From NCBI GenBank assembly GCA_937936045.1, contig CALGXC010000004.1, forward strand, positions 124,001 through 188,000: DNA of 64,000 bases, in the 5' to 3' direction. Shown in pieces: positions 7,869-15,087 of this stretch; the stretch's first letter is position 1, and the number at the start of each line of letters is the position of its first letter. A program made the position numbers and the translations under genes. The notes below the pieces were generated by a model. That model was not told the origin of the DNA, did not search any database, and saw only the letters and a list, made by a program, of their open reading frames with translations. This stretch comes from an uncultured Candidatus Saccharibacteria bacterium (GTDB lineage: Bacteria; Patescibacteriota; Saccharimonadia; Saccharimonadales; Saccharimonadaceae).

Positions 7869-7906
7869 ATAAAAAATAAACGCCCTGTAATGAGGACGTT
7901 TATTTG
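7869..7906 (-). terminator. Intrinsic terminator after rpsH
   Basis: On the minus strand, AAATAAACGTCCT pairs with AGGGCGTTTATTT (one T-G pair) around a 6-base loop, followed by a T-rich run. It closes the S10 operon at rpsH, which normally reads on into rplF. A duplicate with compensating wobble pairs is at 5981-6018. Confidence 0.8.
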
Positions 7907-7940
7907 ATTTGCGTGAGGCTTAGTAAACCTTCAACAACAA
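7869..7940. repeat. 72-bp direct repeat, right copy (genuine rpsH end plus terminator)
   Basis: This is the intact counterpart of 5981-6052. It includes the final codons of rpsH (stop at 7920) and the downstream hairpin, showing that the islet entered at the 3' end of a ribosomal protein gene without disrupting it. Confidence 0.95.
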
Positions 7941-8321
7941 CTCGCCACCAAGTTTAGCCTTAGCTGCTTCAGCGCCAGTCATGACACCTTTTGATGTTGA
8001 AATGAGTACCAAACCGCGGCCGCTCTTCACCTTTGGAATCTCGCTAGCGCCGACGTAAACGCGACGACCAGGTTTTGAGATACGGGTAATTTCGTTGATG
8101 GTGCTGTTAGTTCCTTTTTCATTGATAGTAACTACCAACACACCACGAGGCTTAGCGTCTTCCAGCTTGACATCTGCCAAGTAGCCGTTTTTAACTAATT
8201 GTTCAGCGATGACTTTCTTCATCTTGCTGGACGGAACGCGAACTTCCGTTTTGCCAACCAATTTCGCATTGCGGATGCGAGTCAGAAGGTCGGCGATTGG
8301 GTCTGTAGTTTGCATAGACAT
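7920..8321 (-). CDS. rpsH: 30S ribosomal protein S8
   Basis: S8 is a primary 16S-binding protein that organises the central domain and in some bacteria represses the spc operon. Family features: the start MQTTDPIADLLTRIRNA, SKPGRRVYV, and the ending GLVLISTSKGVMT...GGELLLKVY. The length of 133 is normal. Its last 21 bases are duplicated at 6032-6052, the edge of the acquired islet, but the gene itself is complete. It is now the final gene of its transcript. Confidence 0.96.
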   Translation of the reverse strand: MSMQTTDPIADLLTRIRNAKLVGKTEVRVPSSKMKKVIAEQLVKNGYLADVKLEDAKPRGVLVVTINEKGTNSTINEITRISKPGRRVYVGASEIPKVKSGRGLVLISTSKGVMTGAEAAKAKLGGELLLKVY

Positions 8322-8341
8322 ATTCTAATCTCCTTTCCTTC

Positions 8342-8611
8342 TTACCAACTACTCTTTGTTATGCCTGGGATTTCACCCTTGGCTGCTTTTTCGCGGAAAT
8401 TGATACGGCTCAAGCCGAATTGACGCATGTAGCCGCGTGGGCGACCAGAGATGCTATCACGGTTCTTGTGCCTGGTTGGACTAGAATTGCGAGGCAATTT
8501 CTGCAAACCATCGAGGTCGCCAAGTTCTTTCAACTCAGCACGCTTGGCTGCAAACTTGGCAATCATCTTCATACGCTTCTTATCACGAGCGACCATTGAT
8601 TTCTTAGCCAT
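8342..8611 (-). CDS. rpsN: 30S ribosomal protein S14, zinc-free form
   Basis: S14 helps assemble the 30S head. The sequence has the family core NSSPTRHKNRDSISGRPRGYMRQFGLSRINFRE at the C-terminus. At 89 residues with no CxxC pairs it is the longer, cysteine-free type that does not bind zinc. The ATG overlaps the rplE stop by one base. Its zinc independence matches the loss of zinc ligands in RpoC in this window. Confidence 0.95.
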   Translation of the reverse strand: MAKKSMVARDKKRMKMIAKFAAKRAELKELGDLDGLQKLPRNSSPTRHKNRDSISGRPRGYMRQFGLSRINFREKAAKGEIPGITKSSW

Positions 8612-9195
8612 TACTTGACGCCTCCTTTCTTCTCAAACGGCATGCCGAATTTTTCTAGCAACGCCTTAGAAGCTTCCTTGTTGCCGTTCTTGATAACAAA
8701 TGTAATCTGCAAACCGTGCAAAACCTGAGTTTCCTCAAATGTCAATTCTGGGAAAATCGATTGCTCGGTGATGCCTAGATTGTAATTGCCACCTTTATCA
8801 AACTTCAAGCCAACGCCGTGAAAGTCACGAACGCGAGGCAAAGCAACGTTAATCAAACGATCCATAAACTCGTACATACGAGCGCCGCGCAAAGTTACGC
8901 TAACACCAATTGGCGCGCCCATACCTTTACGAATGCTAAATGTCGCGATTGACTTTTTGGCTTGTCGAGCTACTGATGCTTGACCGGTAATTTTCTCGAC
9001 AGTGTTTTTGACAATTTCGAAATGACGCTTGTCATCTTTCTTTTTGCCGGTACCAACACTCACGACGATCTTTTCCAAAGCTGGCACTTCATGCACGTTC
9101 TTTAGATTCAATTCGGCTTGTAGTTCCTTAAGGTAAGTTCCTTGATACAAGGCTTTCAAGCGAGGAGCTGGCACGACAGTTTTCTTTTCTGCCAT
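8611..9195 (-). CDS. rplE: 50S ribosomal protein L5
   Basis: L5 carries 5S rRNA into the central protuberance and touches the P-site tRNA. Recognised from VPALEKIVVSVGTG, GQASVARQAKKSIATFSIRKGMGAPIGVSVTLRG and the LPRVRDFHGV loop followed by YNLGITEQSIFPE. At 194 residues it is slightly longer than average at the N-terminus. It overlaps its neighbours rplX and rpsN by single bases, so it is tightly coupled. Confidence 0.96.
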   Translation of the reverse strand: MAEKKTVVPAPRLKALYQGTYLKELQAELNLKNVHEVPALEKIVVSVGTGKKKDDKRHFEIVKNTVEKITGQASVARQAKKSIATFSIRKGMGAPIGVSVTLRGARMYEFMDRLINVALPRVRDFHGVGLKFDKGGNYNLGITEQSIFPELTFEETQVLHGLQITFVIKNGNKEASKALLEKFGMPFEKKGGVK

Positions 9196-9515
9196 TATTT
9201 AATCTCCTTATTTTTTACCTGGCGAGCAACACGAGTTTTGCCGCCGTCAGCATTCTTTACTAAACCAACCCGGCTGGTTTTGCCTGATTTCTCATCAACA
9301 ACCAAAGCGACTTTGCTAATATCCATTGGTACGTGAATATCTTTTTTGCCACCTTTTGGATTGTACTGGCTTGGCTTAACGTGGCGATGTCCAACGCCGA
9401 CACCTTCAACCAAAACAGTTTGGTCTTTTGTGTTAACTTTTAGAACTTTACCAGTTGTGCCTTTATTTTTACCAGCAATAATTTTTACGGTATCGTCTTT
9501 ATGAATTCGAGCCAT
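9195..9515 (-). CDS. rplX: 50S ribosomal protein L24
   Basis: L24 starts 50S assembly and lines the exit tunnel region. The KOW motif is clear (DDTVKIIAGKNKGTTGKVLKV), followed by VEGVGVGHRHVKPSQYNPKGG and ISKVALV. At 106 residues the length is typical. It overlaps rplN and rplE by one base at each end. Confidence 0.95.
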   Translation of the reverse strand: MARIHKDDTVKIIAGKNKGTTGKVLKVNTKDQTVLVEGVGVGHRHVKPSQYNPKGGKKDIHVPMDISKVALVVDEKSGKTSRVGLVKNADGGKTRVARQVKNKEIK

Positions 9516-9883
9516 TAGAGTACCTCCGGAGCTAAGCTGACGATCTTCATATAGCCCATGTCGCGAAGTTCGCGTGGAACTGGACCGAAGACACGAGTAG
9601 CTTTTGGCTGCTTGTCATCGTTGATAATCACTACGGCGTTGTCGTCAAAACAGATTGTTGAACCGTCTTTGCGATGGATTTGATCGCGAGTACGAACAAC
9701 TACAGCCTTAACAACAGATTTTTTCTTAACGTTACCGGTTGGGCTAGCGTCTTTTACCGAGCAGACGATTACGTCGCCAACGCGAGCGTAACGGCGTCGT
9801 GTACCGCCAAGAACGCGGATACACAAAACTTCCCTAGCGCCTGAGTTGTCGGCTACCTTAAGGCGAGATTCTTGTTGGATCAT
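9515..9883 (-). CDS. rplN: 50S ribosomal protein L14
   Basis: L14 bridges the subunits and is a binding platform for RsfS. The protein starts MIQQESRLKVADNSGAREVLCI and has the family run RRRYARVGDVIVCSVKDASP and DDNAVVIINDDKQPKATRVFGPVPRELR. Length 122, as usual. The first codon overlaps the end of rpsQ. Confidence 0.97.
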   Translation of the reverse strand: MIQQESRLKVADNSGAREVLCIRVLGGTRRRYARVGDVIVCSVKDASPTGNVKKKSVVKAVVVRTRDQIHRKDGSTICFDDNAVVIINDDKQPKATRVFGPVPRELRDMGYMKIVSLAPEVL

Positions 9884-10191
9884 TTGTCATCCTCCTTAGC
9901 CTCTTCCTTAGTTTCGCCAGAAACTTCGTCCTTTAGTTTGATAGAACCGCGAGACTTTTCAATCACCTTAACTAGAGTGAAACTCTTAGTCTTGGAAATT
10001 GGGCGAGTCTCTTCGATCTGCACCTTGTCGCCCTCACCTGCTTCGTTGGTTTCATCGTGAGCAGTGTATTTGCGAGTCACGGTGTACTGCTTGCCGTATA
10101 GCGGATGCGTTTCGCGGCTAGTGACCGTCACAGTGATGGTCTTGTCGCGCTTGGCACTCGTTACGACGCCAATCAATGTTCGTCGGGCCAT
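9880..10191 (-). CDS. rpsQ: 30S ribosomal protein S17
   Basis: S17 is a primary binder of the 16S 5' domain. The OB-fold core is present: LIGVVTSAKRDKTITVTVTS, HPLYGKQYTVTRKYTAHDE, EGDKVQIEETRPISKTKSFTLVKVIEK. A Lys/Glu-rich tail of roughly 20 residues extends beyond the usual end. It sits between rpmC and rplN with tiny overlaps. Confidence 0.95.
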   Translation of the reverse strand: MARRTLIGVVTSAKRDKTITVTVTSRETHPLYGKQYTVTRKYTAHDETNEAGEGDKVQIEETRPISKTKSFTLVKVIEKSRGSIKLKDEVSGETKEEAKEDDK

Positions 10192-10400
10192 TACTTGCTC
10201 TCCTTTGTATTATTAATTTGTGTCAGCAGGCGTGCAATTTCCTTTCGGAGTGAACGCAACGCTTTTGGATTAACTAATTCGCCAGCAGCGTGAGAACGTT
10301 TTGCCTGAAGTAGGTCGTTTCGCTTTTCAGCCAATTCCTTCTTCAAATCGTCAATCGTCTTAACAACTGCTGCTTTAACAGATTTCTTCGTCTCAGCCAT
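10191..10400 (-). CDS. rpmC: 50S ribosomal protein L29
   Basis: A 69-residue helical-hairpin protein near the tunnel exit. The two helices are seen (DDLKKELAEKRNDLLQAKRSHA and NPKALRSLRKEIARLLTQIN), with the RSLRKEIARLLT signature of the family. The usual first residues are replaced by a short basic lead. It is packed between rplP and rpsQ without gaps. Confidence 0.93.
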   Translation of the reverse strand: MAETKKSVKAAVVKTIDDLKKELAEKRNDLLQAKRSHAAGELVNPKALRSLRKEIARLLTQINNTKESK

Positions 10401-10814
10401 TTATGCGTCCTCCCGCTTGATGAACTTACATTTGACTGGCAATTTGTGGCTAGCCAGACGCATTGCTTCGCGAGCAACTTCCTCTGAAACACCCTGCATC
10501 TCAAATAGAACAGTACCAGCCTTTACCTTAGCAACGAAGAACTCTGGATTACCCTTACCCTGACCCATCTTCAAGCCAAGTGGCTTTCGGGTAACTGGAG
10601 TGTGAGGGAAGATTCGAATCCAAATCTTACCACCACGCTTGATGTAACGAGTCATCGCCTGACGAGCAGACTCGATTTGGCGGGAGTTGATGCGCTCGTT
10701 TGATTGTGATTGCAATGCAAAGTCGCCGAACGCGATGTAATTACCACGGGTTGCATTACCGCGGTTTTTTCCAATACGCACTTTGCGGTGCTTAGTTTTC
10801 TTTGGTAACAGCAT
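10401..10814 (-). CDS. rplP: 50S ribosomal protein L16
   Basis: L16 contacts the A-site tRNA elbow. Family blocks: LLPKKTKHRKVRIGKNRGNATRG near the start, ESARQAMTRYIKRGGKIWIRIFPHTPVTRKPLGLKMGQGKGNPEFFVAKVKAGTVLFEM, and the basic end KLPVKCKFIKRE. Length 137 is standard. The start is one base after the rpsC stop. Confidence 0.97.
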   Translation of the reverse strand: MLLPKKTKHRKVRIGKNRGNATRGNYIAFGDFALQSQSNERINSRQIESARQAMTRYIKRGGKIWIRIFPHTPVTRKPLGLKMGQGKGNPEFFVAKVKAGTVLFEMQGVSEEVAREAMRLASHKLPVKCKFIKREDA

Positions 10815-11450
10815 TTAGCGACTCCTTTCTCCCTTATAAATCCACACTTTCACGCCAATGATACCAGCTGGTGTCTGAGCGCGAGCACAGTGGAAGTCAA
10901 TATCAGCGCGTAAGGTGTGTAGAGGCACTGAACCTTCAATTACCTTTTCGCGACGCGCCATTTCAGCACCATTCAAACGACCAGCCACCTCAATACGAAT
11001 ACCTTTAGCGCCAGCATTCATGGTGTTTTGTGCGGTCATTTTAGTTGCACGGCGGAAATTGATTCGGCGCTCCAATTGGCGAGCGATATTCTCAGCTACC
11101 AATTTGGCTGCCAATTCTGGACGGCGAACTTCTTCGATGTTGATACGAACTGGCTGACCAGCAATCTTCTCAACTTGCTTCTTCAATTCGTTCACGCCAG
11201 CACCGCCACGACCGATAACAACACCAGCTTTTGCCGTGTGAATTGTAATCGTGATCAAGTTAGCGCTACGCTCAATCTCAATGCGATTGATAGTTGGGCG
11301 TGAGGCAAATTTCTTTTCAATCAACTCGCGGATTTCGTGATCCTGACGAATCGCCTCTGCAAACTCTTTTTTATTGGCCGTAAACCAACGAGAGCTCCAG
11401 TTCTTATTGACCTGTAGGCGGAAGTTGATTGGATTCACTTTTTGACCCAT
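10815..11450 (-). CDS. rpsC: 30S ribosomal protein S3
   Basis: S3 forms part of the mRNA entry tunnel. MGQKVNPINFRL is the classic S3 start; GVVIGRGGAGVNELKKQVEKIAG is its KH domain, and the C-terminal domain ends VKVWIYKGERSR. At 211 residues it is a normal to short bacterial S3. Co-transcribed with rplV and rplP. Confidence 0.97.
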   Translation of the reverse strand: MGQKVNPINFRLQVNKNWSSRWFTANKKEFAEAIRQDHEIRELIEKKFASRPTINRIEIERSANLITITIHTAKAGVVIGRGGAGVNELKKQVEKIAGQPVRINIEEVRRPELAAKLVAENIARQLERRINFRRATKMTAQNTMNAGAKGIRIEVAGRLNGAEMARREKVIEGSVPLHTLRADIDFHCARAQTPAGIIGVKVWIYKGERSR

Positions 11451-11909
11451 TTACTTCTCCTCCTTTTTTGCTGCCGGTTTAGCGGCTTTTTTAGCTGCAG
11501 GCTTAGCAGTTTTTGCTTCTGCCTTAGCTTCGGCCTTTTTTGCAGGCGCTTTCTTTGGCTTTTCTGTACCAGTTACTTCAACCAAAATATTTGAAGTCTT
11601 TTTCTGGAATGGCAAAGCGCGGCCACGTGATGCAGGCTTAAAGCGACGCAAACGTGTACCAGTAGTAACGCTCAAAGTAGTAATTACCAAACTTTTAGCG
11701 TCCAAGCCATGGTTGTTGATGGCGTTTGCCTTAGCACTTTCGATAGCCTTTTTAACTGGGCTAGCAGCGCGCTTTGGAACGTGCTCTAAGATAACTAGCG
11801 CATCAGCTACAGTACGACCTCGCACCAAGGCTGCGACTAGACTTACCTTACGTGGCGCCTGGTCAACACCTTTAGCGTAAGCACGGACAGTATAAGTTGT
11901 ATCAGCCAT
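11451..11909 (-). CDS. rplV: 50S ribosomal protein L22 with Ala/Lys-rich tail
   Basis: The first 110 residues are L22 (VRAYAKGVDQAPRKVSLVAALVRGRTVADALVILEHVPKRAASPVKKAIESAKANAINNHGLD), whose beta-hairpin (GTRLRRFKPASRGRALPFQKKTSNI) lines the exit tunnel and macrolide pocket. Beyond this is a low-complexity tail of about 40 residues built from AKA/PAKK units, absent from most L22 proteins. Such histone-like basic tails probably contact rRNA. Gene order is normal. Confidence 0.95.
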   Translation of the reverse strand: MADTTYTVRAYAKGVDQAPRKVSLVAALVRGRTVADALVILEHVPKRAASPVKKAIESAKANAINNHGLDAKSLVITTLSVTTGTRLRRFKPASRGRALPFQKKTSNILVEVTGTEKPKKAPAKKAEAKAEAKTAKPAAKKAAKPAAKKEEK

Positions 11910-11911
11910 GA

Positions 11912-12178
11912 TTACTTCTTATCCTTTCCACCGTGTTTACGGAATTTACGAGTTGGACTAAACTCACCGAGTTTGTGACCAACCATGTTTTCGGTAATCA
12001 GCACTGGTACGTGCACTCTACCGTTGTGAACAGCAATCGTTCGACCAACCATCTCTGGTGTAATAGTCGAAGCGCGCGCCCACGTTTTGATAACGGTTCG
12101 ATCGTCAAGGCTAAGAGCAGCAATCTTCTTTGCTAGCTTTACATCGACGAATGGACCTTTCTTTAATGAACGACTCAT
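11912..12178 (-). CDS. rpsS: 30S ribosomal protein S19
   Basis: S19 sits in the 30S head next to S13. All family blocks are seen: SRSLKKGPFVDVKLAKKI, VIKTWARASTITPEMVGRTIAVHNGRVHVPVLITENMVGHKLGEFSPTRKFRKH. At 88 residues the length is normal. It lies between rplB and rplV in canonical order. Confidence 0.97.
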   Translation of the reverse strand: MSRSLKKGPFVDVKLAKKIAALSLDDRTVIKTWARASTITPEMVGRTIAVHNGRVHVPVLITENMVGHKLGEFSPTRKFRKHGGKDKK

Positions 12179-12184
12179 CGTGAT

Positions 12185-13024
12185 TTACCTCTTCCTCTTC
12201 GCGTCGTGACGCGTGCGTACGATTAATTTATTCGAGCCTTTACGGCGACGAGTTCGATAACCTAATGTCAATTGACCCCAAGGAGTACGTGGTGCTTTAC
12301 CAGTACCGTGGCGACCACCGTCACCACCACCATGTGGGTGATCTGCGGCGTTCATAACGACACCACGAACGGTTGGGCGAATACCCTTGCGACGTTTGCG
12401 ACCAGCTGAACCGATCTTAACATTTTGGTGCTGGACGTTACCGACTACACCGATAGCAGCGGTAGCTTCCAAACGAACTTTGCGAACTTCGCCAGATGGC
12501 AATTTGATAGTTGCGTAGTTGCCTTCTTTCGCCATCAACTGAGCTTTGGCACCAGCAGCGCGTACCATTTGCGCGCCCTTACCAGCGGTCAACTCAATAG
12601 CGTAAATCATCGTACCAACAGGAATAACTGACAATGGCAAGCGGTTTGAAGCCTCAATTGGAGCTTCTTCACCAGTTCGGATAGTTTTACCCTTAACCAT
12701 TGAGGTGTCAGCCAAGATGTAGTGGTACAAATTGTACTGATCCTTAACTCGAGCAATACGAGCTGAGCGGTTTGGATCGTATTCGATTTCTTCAATCGTC
12801 AAGGTCAAGCCTGCTGGCAAATTGTGGTTCACCAAGCGGTAGTGACGACGAACGCCGCCTCCGCGATGACGAACAGTAATTCGACCTTGGTTGTTGCGAC
12901 CGGCATTTTGCTTTTTAGCTTTAATCAGACTTTTAAGAGGTTTTCTTGTTGTAATGTCTGACAAATCCTGACTCGTCATGCCGCGACGAGCAGGAGTGGT
13001 TGGATTGTAAGCTTTCACTGGCAT
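12185..13024 (-). CDS. rplB: 50S ribosomal protein L2
   Basis: L2 is close to the peptidyl transferase centre and is needed for subunit joining. The late motif NAADHPHGGGDGGRHGTGKAPRTPWG contains the essential histidine region; the N-terminal RNA-binding part (RNNQGRITVRHRGGGVRRHYR) is also intact. Length 279 is standard. G+C is visibly high here compared with the window. Confidence 0.98.
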   Translation of the reverse strand: MPVKAYNPTTPARRGMTSQDLSDITTRKPLKSLIKAKKQNAGRNNQGRITVRHRGGGVRRHYRLVNHNLPAGLTLTIEEIEYDPNRSARIARVKDQYNLYHYILADTSMVKGKTIRTGEEAPIEASNRLPLSVIPVGTMIYAIELTAGKGAQMVRAAGAKAQLMAKEGNYATIKLPSGEVRKVRLEATAAIGVVGNVQHQNVKIGSAGRKRRKGIRPTVRGVVMNAADHPHGGGDGGRHGTGKAPRTPWGQLTLGYRTRRRKGSNKLIVRTRHDAKRKR

Positions 13025-13344
13025 TACTTGGTCTCCTCCATCTGCTGCTCTACTGCGTCAAACACATCGAGCTTATCGCCTTCTTTCAGCGTCACGTAAG
13101 CCTTCTTCCAATCCTTGCGCGTTGTTGTGCCAGGATAACGATTCTTGCCTCGTGAGAAGCGTACAGCCTTGCCGTCTTGTACTAAGGTTTTAACCTTAAC
13201 TACAGTAACGCCAAATTGCGCTTCTACAGCTGATTTAATTTCGTTCTTATTCAAGTTAAGTGGAACGCGTAGCACATATACACCGTTGGCGCTCTGTGCG
13301 TAAGCCTTTTCACTAACACGTGGGATAATAATCGTCTGTTTCAT
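13024..13344 (-). CDS. rplW: 50S ribosomal protein L23
   Basis: L23 forms the docking site for trigger factor and SRP at the tunnel exit. Family features: IIIPRVSEKAYAQSANGVYVLRVPLNLNKNEIKSAVEAQFGVTVVKVKTLVQDGKAVRFSRGKNRYPGTTTRKDWKKAYVTLKEGDKLDVF. Length 106. Overlaps rplB by one base. Trigger factor (tig) is also encoded in the window. Confidence 0.95.
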   Translation of the reverse strand: MKQTIIIPRVSEKAYAQSANGVYVLRVPLNLNKNEIKSAVEAQFGVTVVKVKTLVQDGKAVRFSRGKNRYPGTTTRKDWKKAYVTLKEGDKLDVFDAVEQQMEETK

Positions 13345-13345
13345 A

Positions 13346-13945
13346 TTACGCTTCCTCCTTGCCCAACCATGCAGTAATTACAGGTAGAGCTTTCGGTGTT
13401 ATAACGATTGTATCCGCATTCAGAATGTGATAAACGCTTAGATAATTAGCGCGAACCACCAAAACGTTCTGAATATTGTTCGTAGCACGCATAAGTTCTG
13501 GCGTCTTCTCATCTACAACGATTAGAATACGGCGCTCGAACTTGTTGTCAGCTAGGAATGTTGCGACTTCCTTGGTCTTGCCAGTAGTCTTAACGTCTTT
13601 AACGACAATTTTCTTAGCTTCGTTAGCTACAGTCAAAGCTTGGCGAACTGCCACTTTCTTAGCAGTCTTTGACAATTTTTTAGTGTAGTTTTCATTGCCG
13701 CGTGGGCCAAATACTACACCACCGCCGCGCCAGATCGGGTTACGAGTTGAACCGAAACGTGCTCGACCAGTTCCCTTTTGCTTCCATGGTTTTTTACCAC
13801 CACCAGAAACTTCACCGCGCTGCTTGGTTGTAGCGCTAGCTAGGCGTGCGTTTGCCAAGTAGCTGTCATATGCCAATTTCAACAATTCGTGATTTGGCAC
13901 TTCCACAGCAAAAATGTCTTTAGGAAGTTTGGTTGAATCTGCCAT
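13346..13945 (-). CDS. rplD: 50S ribosomal protein L4
   Basis: L4 lines the exit tunnel. The extended loop is recognised from RGEVSGGGKKPWKQKGTGRARFGSTRNPIWRGGGVVFGPRGNENY. Length 199 is normal. In Escherichia coli L4 represses its own operon by acting on the S10 leader; here rpsJ is elsewhere and rplC heads the operon, so that mechanism is not evident. Confidence 0.96.
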   Translation of the reverse strand: MADSTKLPKDIFAVEVPNHELLKLAYDSYLANARLASATTKQRGEVSGGGKKPWKQKGTGRARFGSTRNPIWRGGGVVFGPRGNENYTKKLSKTAKKVAVRQALTVANEAKKIVVKDVKTTGKTKEVATFLADNKFERRILIVVDEKTPELMRATNNIQNVLVVRANYLSVYHILNADTIVITPKALPVITAWLGKEEA

Positions 13946-14559
13946 TACTTGTTACCTCCTAAAATAATCAGCCCCTTTCGTGGTCCAGGAACAGCGCCCT
14001 TAACCCCGATTAGATTGGTCTCTGGATCAACATATGCCACTTCCAAGTTCTTAACAGTAACACGCTCGTGACCCATATGGCCAGCCATCGTCTTACCCTT
14101 GAAGACTTTTTGTGGATACATCGAGCCAATTGAACCTGGCTTACGAGTATTACCTTTACCACCGTGCGTCTTACGATGACGCTTAAAGTTGTGGCGTTTA
14201 ATGGTTCCAGCGAAACCTTTACCTTTGCTGGTTCCGGTTGCATCGACAAAATCGCCGACTTCAAACGCGGAAACATTAATTTCACTGCCAACTTTCAGAT
14301 CCTCTGGAATCTGGTCGACACGGAATTCCCGAATATGTTTCGGGGTCACTTGGGCTGGCTTAACATGTCCAGCCACGGCCTTGCTCAGGTTCTTACCCTC
14401 TCCAAAAGCTACCTGTACCGCATTGTAACCGTCGGTTTCGACAGTCTTCACCTGAGTAACGGTGACAGGGCCGGCTTGGATCAGCGTTACCGGAATGGCT
14501 TTGCCGTCTTCAGCCAAGAGCTGGGTCATACCAAGTTTGGTACCGAGAAGTGTTTTCAC
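13945..14559 (-). CDS. rplC: 50S ribosomal protein L3
   Basis: L3 nucleates 50S assembly. Seen: LLGTKLGMTQLLAEDGKAIPVTLIQAGP at the start and GFAGTIKRHNFKRHRKTHGGKGNTRKPGSIGSMYPQKVFKGKTMAGHMG, the family signature. Length 204. The start codon is GTG with GAGG a few bases upstream. It is the first gene of this operon, because rpsJ has been separated and lies about 5 kb away. Confidence 0.97.
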   Translation of the reverse strand: MKTLLGTKLGMTQLLAEDGKAIPVTLIQAGPVTVTQVKTVETDGYNAVQVAFGEGKNLSKAVAGHVKPAQVTPKHIREFRVDQIPEDLKVGSEINVSAFEVGDFVDATGTSKGKGFAGTIKRHNFKRHRKTHGGKGNTRKPGSIGSMYPQKVFKGKTMAGHMGHERVTVKNLEVAYVDPETNLIGVKGAVPGPRKGLIILGGNK

Positions 14560-14706
14560 TTTTCCTCACTCCCACTTAAATACTCCTGATGACGTGCGGT
14601 TTCTGGATTCTGGGAGAACGTTAAACGTAAACATCCGCTCATAACCAGACCTGCTCATTCACCAAGGAGAACAGTTGATATTACGCGTAATAGAAATTAC
14701 TCGTAA

Positions 14707-14736
14707 ATTGTAGCACAATTAGGCCTAAAAAGTCAA
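14707..14736 (-). promoter_or_regulatory. Promoter of the S10-type ribosomal operon (rplC to rpsH)
   Basis: TTGACT (14731-14736) and TACAAT (14707-14712) stand 18 bases apart on the minus strand. A leader of about 145 bases separates them from the rplC GTG and contains short inverted repeats such as GTAAT-TTCT-ATTAC. The leader might take part in autoregulation, but nothing specific is recognised. Confidence 0.75.
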
Positions 14737-14739
14737 CGC

Positions 14740-15033
14740 CTACACAGCCATGTTAGGAGATTGTTCTTCAGAATTCACATCAGCCTCTTCACCGCTGGCT
14801 AAGTTACTATCGATAGCTGCTATCACATCAAGCATAGCGTTCAACTTAGCAGACTCTTCTGTAATTTCTCCTGCAACTTTGAACGCCTCTTTTAATAACC
14901 CCGAGTCATCTCCGCGAGCTAGCTCTAGTATTATAGGCAGCTTGTCCTCAGCTGGAACGTTTGCTCCTATCGCTAGAGATTTTACACTACCAACAACTTG
15001 CTCTCTTAATGCTAATAATTCTTCTCTGTTCAT
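14740..15033 (-). CDS. Small acidic protein of unknown function
   Basis: A 97-residue, helix-rich protein (EELLALREQVVGSVKSLAIGANV, KLPIILELARGD, SAKLNAMLDVIAAIDS) with an acidic C-terminal tail (GEEADVNSEEQ). I do not recognise a family. The start is supported by AGGAGG a few bases upstream. It lies 54 bases after the 1348-residue gene on the same strand and is probably its operon partner. No membrane segment or signal is seen. Confidence 0.65.
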   Translation of the reverse strand: MNREELLALREQVVGSVKSLAIGANVPAEDKLPIILELARGDDSGLLKEAFKVAGEITEESAKLNAMLDVIAAIDSNLASGEEADVNSEEQSPNMAV

Positions 15034-15087
15034 AAATTCGCCCTCCTTTATTATTCTAACTGATGAACTTTAATTAATAAAACTAAT

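Noticed and set aside
5981..7940. A transposon with short target duplications
   Set aside because: No transposase, no terminal inverted repeats, and a 72-bp direct repeat is too long for an ordinary target-site duplication.
14560..14706. An L4-type autoregulatory leader before rplC
   Set aside because: Short inverted repeats exist, but nothing matches the known S10 leader structure, and rpsJ is not the first gene here.
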